Source: Myceligenerans salitolerans
Lineage (GTDB): Bacteria > Actinomycetota > Actinomycetes > Actinomycetales > Cellulomonadaceae
Direction of reading: 5' to 3'
DNA: 64,000 nt
Assembly: GCF_017349295.1 (NCBI RefSeq)
Contig: NZ_JAFMPK010000027.1
Coordinates: forward strand, 311,292 to 375,291
Below are positions 27,798 through 35,963 of this stretch, piece after piece. Below the pieces are notes generated by a model, which worked only from the letters and a program-made list of their open reading frames with translations, did not search any database and was not told the DNA's origin. The translations under genes were made by a program, and so were the position numbers. Each line of letters opens with the position of its first letter. Within the stretch, counting starts at the first letter, position 1.

Positions 27798-29087
27798 ATG
27801 GCCCTTCGCGACCGGCTTGCCGCTGACGAACGCCACGACGACGACAACGATCTCGCCAAGGTCTACCGCGAGCGCCTGCTCGAGGAGATCGATGTCGACG
27901 AGCTCTCCCGCCTTGCTCCGTCGCAGCGGCGGGTCCGCCTCGAGCGGGTGCTGTCGCGCATGTTGTCGGTCGACGGTCCGGTGCTGTCGGCCCGTGAACG
28001 CAGCGCGCTGGTGCAGCGGATCGTCGACGACGCGCTGGGGCTGGGTGTGCTGGAGCCGCTGCTGGCGGACGAGTCCATCACGGAGATCATGGTGAACGGG
28101 CCGCAGGACGTGTTCGTCGAGCGGTACGGGAAGGTGGAGCGGGTGCCGACGCGGTTCCCGTCGTCGGACCAGCTGTATCAGACGATCGACCGCATCGTGT
28201 CGCAGGTGAACCGTCGCGTGGACGAGTCCTCTCCGATGGTGGACGCCCGTCTGCCGAGCGGTGAGCGCGTGAACGTCATCATCCCGCCGTTGGCGCTGGA
28301 CGGTCCGACGCTGACGATCCGGCGGTTCCCGACGCCGTTCCGGATGAGCGAGCTGGTGGACCGGGGAACGCTCGACCGGCGGACGGCGGCGTTGCTCGGT
28401 GCGTGCGTGCGTGCACGGCTCAACATGGTGGTCTCGGGTGGTACGGGCTCGGGGAAGACGACGTTCCTGAACGCGCTGTCGGGCATGATCCCGGAGCACG
28501 AGCGCATCGTGACGATCGAGGACGCCGCGGAGCTGTCCCTGCAGCAGGGGCATGTGGTGCGGCTGGAGAGCCGCCCGGCGAACGTGGAGGGACGCGGTGC
28601 GGTCGTCATCCGTGACCTGGTGCGCAACGCCCTGCGAATGCGGCCGGACCGGATCATCGTCGGGGAGGTCCGGGGCGGTGAGACGCTCGACATGCTCCAG
28701 GCGATGAACACCGGTCATGACGGCTCGATCGCGACGGTGCACGCCAACACCGCGCAGGACGCGCTGGGGCGTCTGGAGACGCTCGCGTCGATGAGCGAGG
28801 TGGAGCTTCCGGTGTCGACGCTGCGCGACCAGATCAACTCGGCGATCGACGTGATCGTGCATCTGGAGCGCTCGCAGGACGGCTCGCGCCGGGTGACGGA
28901 GGTGCAGGCCGTGACGTCGCGGCGCCGGGAGGACTACGCGCTGACGCCGCTGGTCGAGTTCGTTCCCGATCCGCTCGGCCCGGATCGTGTGGTGACGGGC
29001 AGCTTCGTCCCGTCACAGCCGCCGGGTGAACTGGTCGAACGGCTGCGTCGCGCCGGTGAGACCGTGCAGGGAGGTGACCCGCGATGA
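27798..29087 (+). CDS. tadA: Tad pilus assembly ATPase TadA/CpaF
   Basis: 429 residues, typical of CpaF. The N-terminal ~130 residues include ESITEIMVNGP and VFVERYGKVERV. The ATPase core has Walker A GGTGSGKTT near 214-222, an Asp box, Walker B with IIVGEVRGGE near 285 and the His box TGHDGSIATVHANT. It powers polymerisation of the Flp pilus from the cytoplasm. The 3' end overlaps tadB by 4 bp. Codons in the middle of the gene end in G more often than in the flanking genes. Confidence 0.97.
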   Translation: MALRDRLAADERHDDDNDLAKVYRERLLEEIDVDELSRLAPSQRRVRLERVLSRMLSVDGPVLSARERSALVQRIVDDALGLGVLEPLLADESITEIMVNGPQDVFVERYGKVERVPTRFPSSDQLYQTIDRIVSQVNRRVDESSPMVDARLPSGERVNVIIPPLALDGPTLTIRRFPTPFRMSELVDRGTLDRRTAALLGACVRARLNMVVSGGTGSGKTTFLNALSGMIPEHERIVTIEDAAELSLQQGHVVRLESRPANVEGRGAVVIRDLVRNALRMRPDRIIVGEVRGGETLDMLQAMNTGHDGSIATVHANTAQDALGRLETLASMSEVELPVSTLRDQINSAIDVIVHLERSQDGSRRVTEVQAVTSRRREDYALTPLVEFVPDPLGPDRVVTGSFVPSQPPGELVERLRRAGETVQGGDPR

Positions 29088-30007
29088 TCCTGCTTCTCGT
29101 GGCGGCGGGTCTGGTCGTGACGTTGCTGATGGCGGCCGCGACCGTAGCGACTCTCGCGAACAACGCGGAGATCGAGCGGCGGATCGTGGAGTCGGCCGAA
29201 CTGGACGGCAAGCAGCGTGTCGGTGTGTTCGTCCGCCTCGACGAGCGCCTGCACCGGCTCCGGTGGGGGCAGCGGCTCGAGGCACTGCTCGCCGGTTCCG
29301 GCCTGCCGACCTGGTCGCCCTCGATGTTCCTCACCGCGACTGCCACCGCGTCCCTCGCCGCCGGGCTGGTCGTCCTCCCGTTGTTCGGCCGGGCGACGGC
29401 GGCGCTGGCGATGCTGATCGTCGTGGTGGCGGTACGGAGCTGGCTGGAGCGGCGTCGCAAGCAGCGTGTGGACCGCTTCGTGGCGCAGCTGCCCGAACTC
29501 GCACGGCTGCTCGCGAACGGTGCGTCGGCAGGTCTGGCGGTGCGGCGCTCGCTGGAGATGACGGCCGAGGAGATGGCGGAGCCCGCGAGGTCCGAGGTGG
29601 CGCAGGTGAGCGCGGAGATGGCGCTGGGCCGTTCCTTGCAGCAGGCGCTCGGCGCCCTGAGCGACCGTCTTCCGTCGCGCGAGTTGTCGGTCCTGGTGCA
29701 GACGCTTTCCATCCAGGGGCGTGCGGGCGGGGCGCTGGTGACCGCGTTGTCGGGGATCGGGAGCACGTTGGAGGAGCGGCGGCGGCTTCGTCGTGAGGTC
29801 GCCACGTCCACGCTCGGTGCGCAGGTCTCCGGGTACACGGTGATCTTCCTGGCGTTCGGTGCGGTCGCGCTGATGAACGTGTTCAGCCCGGGCGTCGTCG
29901 ACGAGATGCTCACCAACCTGATCGGCCAGGTGGTGCTGCTGATCGCGACCAGCCTGTTCGTGCTGGGCTACGTACTGGTCCGCCGCCTGGCGAAGGTGGA
30001 GGTGTGA
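29084..30007 (+). CDS. tadB: Tad inner-membrane platform protein TadB
   Basis: 307 residues. It has N-terminal membrane helices, a T2SSF-type domain (QLPELARLLANGASAGLAVRRS, QALGALSDRLPSRELSVLVQT) and C-terminal helices (VSGYTVIFLAFGAVALMNVF). This is the usual TadB layout, and it forms the membrane platform with TadC. Its ATG overlaps the tadA stop. Confidence 0.93.
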   Translation: MILLLVAAGLVVTLLMAAATVATLANNAEIERRIVESAELDGKQRVGVFVRLDERLHRLRWGQRLEALLAGSGLPTWSPSMFLTATATASLAAGLVVLPLFGRATAALAMLIVVVAVRSWLERRRKQRVDRFVAQLPELARLLANGASAGLAVRRSLEMTAEEMAEPARSEVAQVSAEMALGRSLQQALGALSDRLPSRELSVLVQTLSIQGRAGGALVTALSGIGSTLEERRRLRREVATSTLGAQVSGYTVIFLAFGAVALMNVFSPGVVDEMLTNLIGQVVLLIATSLFVLGYVLVRRLAKVEV

Positions 30008-30100
30008 CGAAGGGCGCAGTGGACGGTGCGAGCCGAGGAACGAGGCACGCGCCGGGAACGAAGTCCGAGGAGTACCGACCTGGAGGAGGGGAGGTGTGAC

Positions 30101-30982
30101 GTGTTCGGCTTGTTGATCGCGTGTGCCGCCGCCGGGGTGGCGGTCCTGGGGATGACCGGCTACCGCCTGGTGACCAGTACCGGCCTGGAGGATGTCGAGG
30201 CGGAGTACGCGCCCGAGGAGGTGAAGCGGGCGCGGGGGTTCGCCGCGCTGCTCGACGTGCTGGGCGCGCCGCTGCAACGCACCGCCGTGCGGCTGCGTGG
30301 CCGCGCACGCCTCCAGCGGCTGGACACCCTGCTGCGCCGTGCGGGCCGCCCCGACGGCGTCACGCTGACGATGTTCGTACGCCGGGAGGCCGCACTCGTC
30401 CTGCTGGGCGTCGCCTTCTGCCTGCTCTTCGCGTTGCAGGGGTTCTGGCAGGTCGGCCTGGTGCTGCTCGTGGCGCTGAGCACCTGGATGAGGCTGTGGC
30501 TGCAGCTGGAGGCCGGCAAGCGCCAGCAGCAGATCGACCAGGAGCTGCCCGACTTCCTCGATGTGCTCGCCGTGACCGTCACCGCCGGTCTGGGCTTCCG
30601 CCAGGCGCTGGAACGGGTGTGCGAGTTCCACGGCGGTGCCCTGGCGGCGGAGATGCGCACCGCCCTGCGGGAGATGAACATGGGGTCGGCCCGGCGTCAG
30701 GTCTTCGAGGCGCTGCGGGAACGCAACAAGTCCCGTGCCGTCGGCACGTTCGTGACGGCCCTCCTCCAGGCCGAGGAGCTGGGTGTGCCACTGGCGGAGG
30801 CGCTCACCTCGATCGCCTCCGACGTGCGCCGCGAGCACGCGGAGAACGTCCGCCAGCGAGCCGCCCGGGCGACGCCGATGGTCTCGCTCGCGGTCACCGT
30901 GACGATCCTGCCCGGAGCGCTGATCCTCATCGTCTCCGCGGTCCTCATCGCCAACGCGGGGGTGCTCGGTGGGCTCTTCTGA
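30101..30982 (+). CDS. tadC: Tad inner-membrane platform protein TadC
   Basis: 293 residues from a GTG at 30101, chosen because GGAGGAGGGGAGG lies just upstream; the open frame reaches back to 30026 with Arg/Glu-rich, non-family residues. It has an N-terminal helix, a central helix pair, the T2SSF domain (ELPDFLDVLAVTVTAGLGF, QALERVCEFHGGALAAEM) and C-terminal membrane helices. It partners TadB. A gap of 93 bp separates it from tadB. Confidence 0.92.
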   Translation: MFGLLIACAAAGVAVLGMTGYRLVTSTGLEDVEAEYAPEEVKRARGFAALLDVLGAPLQRTAVRLRGRARLQRLDTLLRRAGRPDGVTLTMFVRREAALVLLGVAFCLLFALQGFWQVGLVLLVALSTWMRLWLQLEAGKRQQQIDQELPDFLDVLAVTVTAGLGFRQALERVCEFHGGALAAEMRTALREMNMGSARRQVFEALRERNKSRAVGTFVTALLQAEELGVPLAEALTSIASDVRREHAENVRQRAARATPMVSLAVTVTILPGALILIVSAVLIANAGVLGGLF

Positions 30983-32252
30983 GCGGTCGTCCCCGGGCCG
31001 CGGGCCGCGGCGCGGGATGGACGTGACAACGCAGCGCGCGATCGGGCCGGTCGTGCGCCTGCTGTGCCAGGTGCGGCTCGTGGTCCTCGCGTTCTCGCTC
31101 GTCCTGGCGACGCTCAACGGCACCGGCTGGCCGGGTGTGGCCCTCGTGGTGCTCGCTGCGCCGTTCTCCTTCGTCCCTGCCCTCAACTGGGAGACCCGCG
31201 GCCGGGTCTACGCCCGGAACGGCATCCTGCTCGCGTGCGACATCGTCGTCGCGGTCGTCGCGCTCATCCCGCTCGCGGGTTCGCCCCTCATGGCCGTGTA
31301 CGCGGCCGCGACCGCCGCGCTCTGGGGCCTCTTCGCAGGTCTGCGGCTGGGTCTCGTCATGGCTGTTCCGCTCTGCCTGTTCCAGCTGACGGCATACGAG
31401 CCGTCCTGGCAGGGATTCGTCACCGGGATCGCCGGTGCCGCCCTCACGACCGTGATGACGTGGACGGGCACCATGCTCGGGCGCCGGCTGCGGAAGCAGG
31501 CGGTTCTCTCGGCGGAGCTGGCCGCCACTCGTGAGCACCAGGCCGTGCTGGCCGAGCGGCTGCGCCTCGCCCGCGACCTGCACGACACCGTCGCCGGGGA
31601 TCTGGCGGGACTCTCCCTGACCACCCGCGGGCTCGCCGACCGCCTGCAGCGGGAGGGGGCGGCGCCGGGCACCGTCGAGGTCGCCCGGCACCTGAGCGAC
31701 GCCGTCCAGGCCGCACACCGGCACACCCGCAGCGCTCTGGGAGAGCTCCGCGACGACTCCCACGGTGTCACCGGCCCCGTCACCGACCTCACTCGGCGCT
31801 GGACCGACCGCACCGGTGTCCCGGCCCACGTCACCGTACGCGCGGGCACGGACGAGATCATCGGCCCGGCACGGGCACGCCACATCCGGGCGATCGTCAC
31901 CGAGCTCCTGGAGAACATCCGCAAGCACGCCGCCGCCTCGCGGGTGGAGGTCGTGGTGACCACGAACGGGCCGGCGGCCGAGGTCCTGGTCACGGACGAC
32001 GGTCGTGGCCTCCCCGACGACGTGCCGGCGACGAGCGGCTACGGGCTCCGCGGCATCCGCGAGCGGGCCGCGTTGTGCGGGGGCGACGTGATCTGGGCGC
32101 CCGCGCCCGACGGCGGGACGGCCGTGCGCGTGTTCCTGCCCGCCGAACCGGACGAACCGGCCGACGAACCGGACGGCGTGTCCGACGTCGTCCCCCATCG
32201 AACGCCGCGGCTGCCCGACGCCCGCCGTGGCCGGACCGCGGAGGTGGCCTGA
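30969..32252 (+). CDS. Sensor histidine kinase (HisKA_3/NarL-partner type) of the Tad locus
   Basis: 427 residues if started at the GTG overlapping the tadC end; an ATG at 31017 is an equally plausible start, giving 411 residues. Five or six membrane helices fill the N-terminal half, with little outside loop, so the signal is probably sensed in the membrane. The phosphorylation motif is LARDLHDTVAGDLAGLSL (His near 203 in the long form). The ATPase domain has ELLENIRKHAA, DDGRGLP and GYGLRGIRERA. The stop overlaps the response regulator's ATG by one base. Its position inside the Tad operon makes pilus gene control its likely job. Confidence 0.9.
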   Translation: MGSSERSSPGRGPRRGMDVTTQRAIGPVVRLLCQVRLVVLAFSLVLATLNGTGWPGVALVVLAAPFSFVPALNWETRGRVYARNGILLACDIVVAVVALIPLAGSPLMAVYAAATAALWGLFAGLRLGLVMAVPLCLFQLTAYEPSWQGFVTGIAGAALTTVMTWTGTMLGRRLRKQAVLSAELAATREHQAVLAERLRLARDLHDTVAGDLAGLSLTTRGLADRLQREGAAPGTVEVARHLSDAVQAAHRHTRSALGELRDDSHGVTGPVTDLTRRWTDRTGVPAHVTVRAGTDEIIGPARARHIRAIVTELLENIRKHAAASRVEVVVTTNGPAAEVLVTDDGRGLPDDVPATSGYGLRGIRERAALCGGDVIWAPAPDGGTAVRVFLPAEPDEPADEPDGVSDVVPHRTPRLPDARRGRTAEVA

Positions 32253-32962
32253 TGCGAATCCTCGCCGTGGACGACAACCCGATCATCCGGATGGGCCTGA
32301 GAACCCTGCTGGAAGGCACCGAGGGGGTCACGTCGGTGATCGACACCGGCGACCCCGAGGAGGCCGTGGCCCATGTGCTGGCCGGCTGGGTCGACGTCGT
32401 CCTCCTGGACGTACGGATGCCCGCGATGAGCGGGCTGGAACTCCTGCCCCGCCTGGCGGGCGGGGCGACCGTGGTGATGCTGACACACACCGACGACCCG
32501 GCGACCGTGTCCGAGGCCATCGCCGCCGGGGCGTCCGGGTACCTCGTGCACGGGGCGCTCGAACCTCGCGCCATGGTGGACGCGATGCGGCTGTGCCGGG
32601 GTGGGAGCCAGGTGGTCTCCGGCGTCGCCGTCGGCGCTCCCCCGGCCGGCCACCACCCGCCCGCCGGTCCGGACCCGGCGGTACGTGCGCTGCTCTCCCC
32701 GCGGGAGGCGGAGGTGATGGACCTGGTCGCCGACGGCCTGTCGAACCGGGAGGTGGCGCGGCAGCTGTTCGTCTCGGAGAAGACCGTGAAGAACCACGTC
32801 AACAGCCTGTTCGCGAAGCTCGGCGTGACGACGCGGAGCCAGGCCATCGTGATGTGGCTCCGGCAGGGCCACGGCCCCGCTGCCGATGGGCCCGAAGGCC
32901 CAGGCAGGACAGGCCCTGACTTGGGACCTCGCACCCTGGGAACGAGCCCCGTCCGTCCATAG
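32252..32962 (+). CDS. LuxR/NarL-family response regulator of the Tad locus
   Basis: 236 residues from ATG 32252, which shares one base with the kinase stop. The receiver domain has Asp-Asp at 7-8, the phospho-acceptor Asp at 53 (LLDVRMPAMSG) and Thr in VMLTHTDD. The conserved Lys that normally follows GYL is missing: the sequence is SGYLVHGALEP. The DNA-binding domain at about 146-205 is a standard LuxR HTH (LSPREAEVMDLVADGLSNRE, VSEKTVKNHVNSLFAKLGV). The last ~70 bp of the gene contain the palindromic element also found before the two giant pilin-headed genes, which makes this protein the best candidate to bind there. Confidence 0.9.
   Translation: MRILAVDDNPIIRMGLRTLLEGTEGVTSVIDTGDPEEAVAHVLAGWVDVVLLDVRMPAMSGLELLPRLAGGATVVMLTHTDDPATVSEAIAAGASGYLVHGALEPRAMVDAMRLCRGGSQVVSGVAVGAPPAGHHPPAGPDPAVRALLSPREAEVMDLVADGLSNREVARQLFVSEKTVKNHVNSLFAKLGVTTRSQAIVMWLRQGHGPAADGPEGPGRTGPDLGPRTLGTSPVRP
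32887..32928 (+). promoter_or_regulatory. Palindromic operator element upstream of flp
   Basis: TGGGCCCGAAGGCCCA (32887-32902) is followed by a second partial palindrome, GGCCCTGACTTGGGACC (32912-32928). The same 16-bp design occurs before both giant genes (37386 and 40047). It lies inside the end of the response-regulator gene, with the second copy about 30-50 bp before a candidate -10 box. It is a candidate binding site for the neighbouring LuxR-type regulator. Confidence 0.55.
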
Positions 32963-32965
32963 ATT
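32937..32965 (+). promoter_or_regulatory. Candidate flp promoter
   Basis: TGGGAA (32937-32942), 17 bp, then TAGATT (32960-32965) forms a plausible promoter about 60 bp before the Flp ATG, directly after the palindromic element. The -10 overlaps the response-regulator stop codon. Confidence 0.4.
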
Positions 32966-33026
32966 CGTCACCGTGCTGCGGCGCAGTCCCGCAGCAGGAA
33001 CGAGAACCGCACACGTGGAGGACGTC

Positions 33027-33272
33027 ATGAACATGCTCACGCAGAAGGTCGTCGCCGCCCAGGTGGCGCTCAAGGCTCACGCCGACCGCCTCACCAGCCG
33101 CGCGAACGACGACGAGGCCGGCCAGGGGACCGTCGAGTATGTCGGCGCCATCCTGCTGGTCGTGGCCATCGTCGGCGTCGTCGTCGCCGCGAGCAACGAC
33201 GTCGGCAAGGCGATCGTCACCCAGCTCACCAACGCCGTGAACGACATCGGCGGCGAGGGCGGCGGGGAGTAA
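33027..33272 (+). CDS. flp: Flp-type major pilin
   Basis: 81 residues from ATG 33027, with GTGGAGG 6 bases upstream. The prepilin motif is textbook for type IVb Flp: cleavage after Gly32 in G/QGTVEY, giving Glu at +5 and Tyr at +6. A ~20-residue membrane helix (VGAILLVVAIVGVVVAASN) and a short polar tail (QLTNAVNDIGGEGGGE) follow. The leader of 32 residues is long for Flp. It is the best candidate for the main pilus subunit. Confidence 0.93.
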   Translation: MNMLTQKVVAAQVALKAHADRLTSRANDDEAGQGTVEYVGAILLVVAIVGVVVAASNDVGKAIVTQLTNAVNDIGGEGGGE

Positions 33273-33304
33273 CACCCGCTTCGGACAAACTACGGAGGAA
33301 GTCG

Positions 33305-34870
33305 ATGCGTCGGACCGCACTCACCATGCTCACCGTCACCGTGGTGGGCCTGTCGGCAGGCTGCGGGATCCTCGGCCCCGAGGAACCCGTCCCCGACGGA
33401 GGGGCGTCGTCCGGCACCTCGGCCACGGCGACCCCGTCCGAAGGCTCCGCGCCTTCGGACGGGGTCGCTGCCGTGGGCACGCTGGACAGGTCCTGGGTCT
33501 CCGGTACACAGGTGCGCTTCGACGTGTACCCGATCGAGACCGACGGTGAGCACGCGCTCCTGAGGTACGACTTCACCGCGACGCCCGACGACCCGTCGGA
33601 GGCCCAGCTCTGGTCCACGCTCGCCCTGAGCCTCGGCGGCCTCGGCAACACCACCACCGACGGCCGCGGGGTTCGCCTGTTCGACACCGACGCAGGCCTC
33701 GTCCACCCGGCCGGCGAGAACGCCGGCGGTCCCGCGTCCACGATCGAGCGCGTCCGCGAGGAGACCGACGCGGAGACCGGCATCCTGCGTGGCGAGGCCA
33801 CGACCGTCTTCGCGGCGCCCCGGGGAGCCACGGTCGACGTGCTGATCCCCCGGTTCGGCGCCGTCCTCGACGTACCCGTGGTCGACGCCGGCGACGACTT
33901 CGACGACGCCCTCGACCGGGTCGGCGGCGCACCCGACACCGAGACACGAGAGCTTCGCGCCTTCACCCGTTCGTACGACGAGGAGTCCGTGACCTCCGCC
34001 GAGGAGGACCAGGTGACCGTCACCCTCGCGTCCGACGTCCTCTTCGCCTCCGACCGGCACACGCTGTCGAAGAAGGCCCGGGGAGTCGTGGACGGGGCCG
34101 CCCGCTCCATCCAGGAGCAGGCCGACGGCGGCGAGGTGCACGTCGTCGGGCACACCGACGACGTCGACTCCGACTCCTACAACCAGTCGCTGTCCGAGCG
34201 GCGCGCGGCATCGGTCGCCGACAGGCTGAGAGCCCAGCTCGGCGGCGGGTACACCGTCAGCGAGGAGGGGCGGGGCGAGTCCCAGCCGATCGCGGAGGGA
34301 ACGAGCGACACGGCACGCGCGGCGAACCGCCGCGTCGAGATCGAGTTCCAGGGCCATCTCGTGGTGGAGAACGACGACGCCGGCACCGACATCCCCGACA
34401 CCGACGCCCCCACGGTCGAGAACGAGCCCGTCGAGATCAGCACGAAGGCCGGCGACTACACGATCGAGGTCGACGCGATGGTGCGCCGGCCGGGAGCGAT
34501 CGTCGGAACCCTCACGGCGACACGGACCGGCGGCGACGCCGTCGACCCCGCCTGGTTCCTTCCCTCCTATCTCAAGCTGGTGGGAGACCGGAACTTCGGG
34601 ACGCTCGCCGAGTCCGCCGGCCCACACAACCTCGCGCTGCTCGGCACCGCCGAACGCGTCCTCCCGTTCGACTACAAGGCATACCGGACACCGACCGGAT
34701 TCCAGATGCGCCGGCTCCTGGGGGACGAGGACGTCACCACCCTCGGCGACGGCGACACCACCACGATCACCCTGGTCTGGCCCGACACCGGCCAGGACAC
34801 CGTGACCGTCGACGCCCCGGACCGGTTCCGGATCACCGGCGTACCGGTGACCGACGGGACAGGAGACTGA
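33305..34870 (+). CDS. OmpA-domain lipoprotein of the Tad locus
   Basis: 521 residues. The signal peptide ends in a lipobox (VVGLSAGC, Cys20), followed by a Gly/Ser/Thr/Ala linker. Residues ~60-230 are an unassigned beta-rich domain. Residues ~238-350 are an OmpA C-terminal domain (LASDVLFASDRHTLSKKAR, HVVGHTDDVDSDSYNQSLS, RRVEIEF), which in other proteins binds peptidoglycan. Residues 355-521 are another unassigned domain. The protein would sit on the outer face of the membrane and hold the wall, and may anchor the pilus or open a path through the wall. GGAGGA precedes the ATG. In Gram-negative Tad loci an OmpA protein can play a comparable role. Confidence 0.88.
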   Translation: MRRTALTMLTVTVVGLSAGCGILGPEEPVPDGGASSGTSATATPSEGSAPSDGVAAVGTLDRSWVSGTQVRFDVYPIETDGEHALLRYDFTATPDDPSEAQLWSTLALSLGGLGNTTTDGRGVRLFDTDAGLVHPAGENAGGPASTIERVREETDAETGILRGEATTVFAAPRGATVDVLIPRFGAVLDVPVVDAGDDFDDALDRVGGAPDTETRELRAFTRSYDEESVTSAEEDQVTVTLASDVLFASDRHTLSKKARGVVDGAARSIQEQADGGEVHVVGHTDDVDSDSYNQSLSERRAASVADRLRAQLGGGYTVSEEGRGESQPIAEGTSDTARAANRRVEIEFQGHLVVENDDAGTDIPDTDAPTVENEPVEISTKAGDYTIEVDAMVRRPGAIVGTLTATRTGGDAVDPAWFLPSYLKLVGDRNFGTLAESAGPHNLALLGTAERVLPFDYKAYRTPTGFQMRRLLGDEDVTTLGDGDTTTITLVWPDTGQDTVTVDAPDRFRITGVPVTDGTGD

Positions 34871-34871
34871 G

Positions 34872-35831
34872 ATGACGCACGGACGCGAGCGCTCCCCCGC
34901 CGCCGAGCCGGCCTCGCCCGTCACGCAGGGCATGGAACGCACCGACGACGGCGAACGCGGATCCCTCCACGTCATGACCATCCCGACCGCGGTCGCCTTC
35001 GTGACGGGTGCCGTCCTGGTCATCGCGATGGTCGGGTCCGCCACCGACGACCGCCGCGCGACCGGCACGGCCGCCGACGCCGCGGCGCTCGCGGCGGCGC
35101 AGGAATGGGACGACCACCTGGGGATCCTGAGCGGGCTGCACCTCGGCGCGCTCGACTTCCTCTCGTTCTGGGGCATCCTCGACGCGCCGCTGCTCACGGA
35201 GGACGTCCGGGGGGAGATGTACCAGGCGGCCGAGGAGTACGCCGAACGCAACGGCGCCGAGCTGACCGATCTCCACATCGACGCGGCGAACCTGCGGGTC
35301 ACGGCGCAGGTGCGGCACGAGGACGAGATCCCCGTCGCGGAGGTGCGCTCGGAGGCGTCGGCGACGGCGCAGATCCGGCTGACCGGCGGCCTGTGCCTGG
35401 GCGAGACCGGCCTGGGCTGGCGGATCGACGGCGACTGCGCGACCGAGCCGCAGGAGGGTGACGGCGACGGCGACCTCCCGGAACTCGGGGACGTGCCCGA
35501 CGACCGCGGGGAGATGAGCCGGTATCTGGCCGCGAAGTACGCCAGGGACCACCCGGACAAGAACATCATCGTCGTCCACGAGGACATCGGCGTCGACTTC
35601 GGCTCCGACGTGCAAGGGCTGGAGCGGCTCGCGGCGGAGGGCGACTTCGACGTGTTCGCCCTCGACGAGGGCACGGTCACCCGCAGGGGCGACGGCGGAT
35701 ACATCAACTGGGCCTTCTACGGCCGCTTCGAGAGGGACGACAACGTGGTGCGGTTCATGCCGCGCGGCGACGACGCGCTGACGCTCCCCGAGGTGGCCGG
35801 GTTCGGCAGTGAGGTCGTCCTGGTCGACTGA
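34872..35831 (+). CDS. TadG-like protein carrying the C-terminal domain shared with the giant pilin-headed proteins
   Basis: 319 residues, starting one base after the OmpA stop. A membrane helix at about 35-55 and the following TDDRRATGTAADAAALAAAQ match the N-terminus of TadG-like proteins. A middle domain of ~130 residues is followed by an acidic linker. Residues 214-305 (KNIIVVHEDIGVDFGSDVQG, RRGDGGYINWAFYGRF) are clearly related to the last ~90 residues of the proteins at 37496 and 40145. The domain resembles small secreted proteins of streptomycetes as I recall them, but I cannot confirm that here. The shared domain ties this operon to the downstream giant genes. It is probably an outside protein fixed by its N-terminal helix. 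Confidence 0.8.
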   Translation: MTHGRERSPAAEPASPVTQGMERTDDGERGSLHVMTIPTAVAFVTGAVLVIAMVGSATDDRRATGTAADAAALAAAQEWDDHLGILSGLHLGALDFLSFWGILDAPLLTEDVRGEMYQAAEEYAERNGAELTDLHIDAANLRVTAQVRHEDEIPVAEVRSEASATAQIRLTGGLCLGETGLGWRIDGDCATEPQEGDGDGDLPELGDVPDDRGEMSRYLAAKYARDHPDKNIIVVHEDIGVDFGSDVQGLERLAAEGDFDVFALDEGTVTRRGDGGYINWAFYGRFERDDNVVRFMPRGDDALTLPEVAGFGSEVVLVD

Positions 35832-35877
35832 GGCCGGGCGCACATCGCGCGGCACGTCCGCGCGGACCCCAAGAACT

Positions 35878-35919
35878 GGGTGGTCGGAAGGGTTGATGAG
35901 GGTCCCCTTCCGGCCACCC
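35878..35919. terminator. Bidirectional terminator between the Tad operon and the DUF418 gene
   Basis: A 15-bp stem pairs 35878-35892 (GGGTGGTCGGAAGGG) with 35905-35919 (CCCTTCCGGCCACCC) with a single G-T mismatch and a 12-base loop. It lies between convergent stops at 35831 and 35964 and can serve both. Confidence 0.75.
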
Positions 35920-35963
35920 ATTGCTCCCCGAGGGCCGCCGCGAACCGTAGCCCGGAACGGCCG

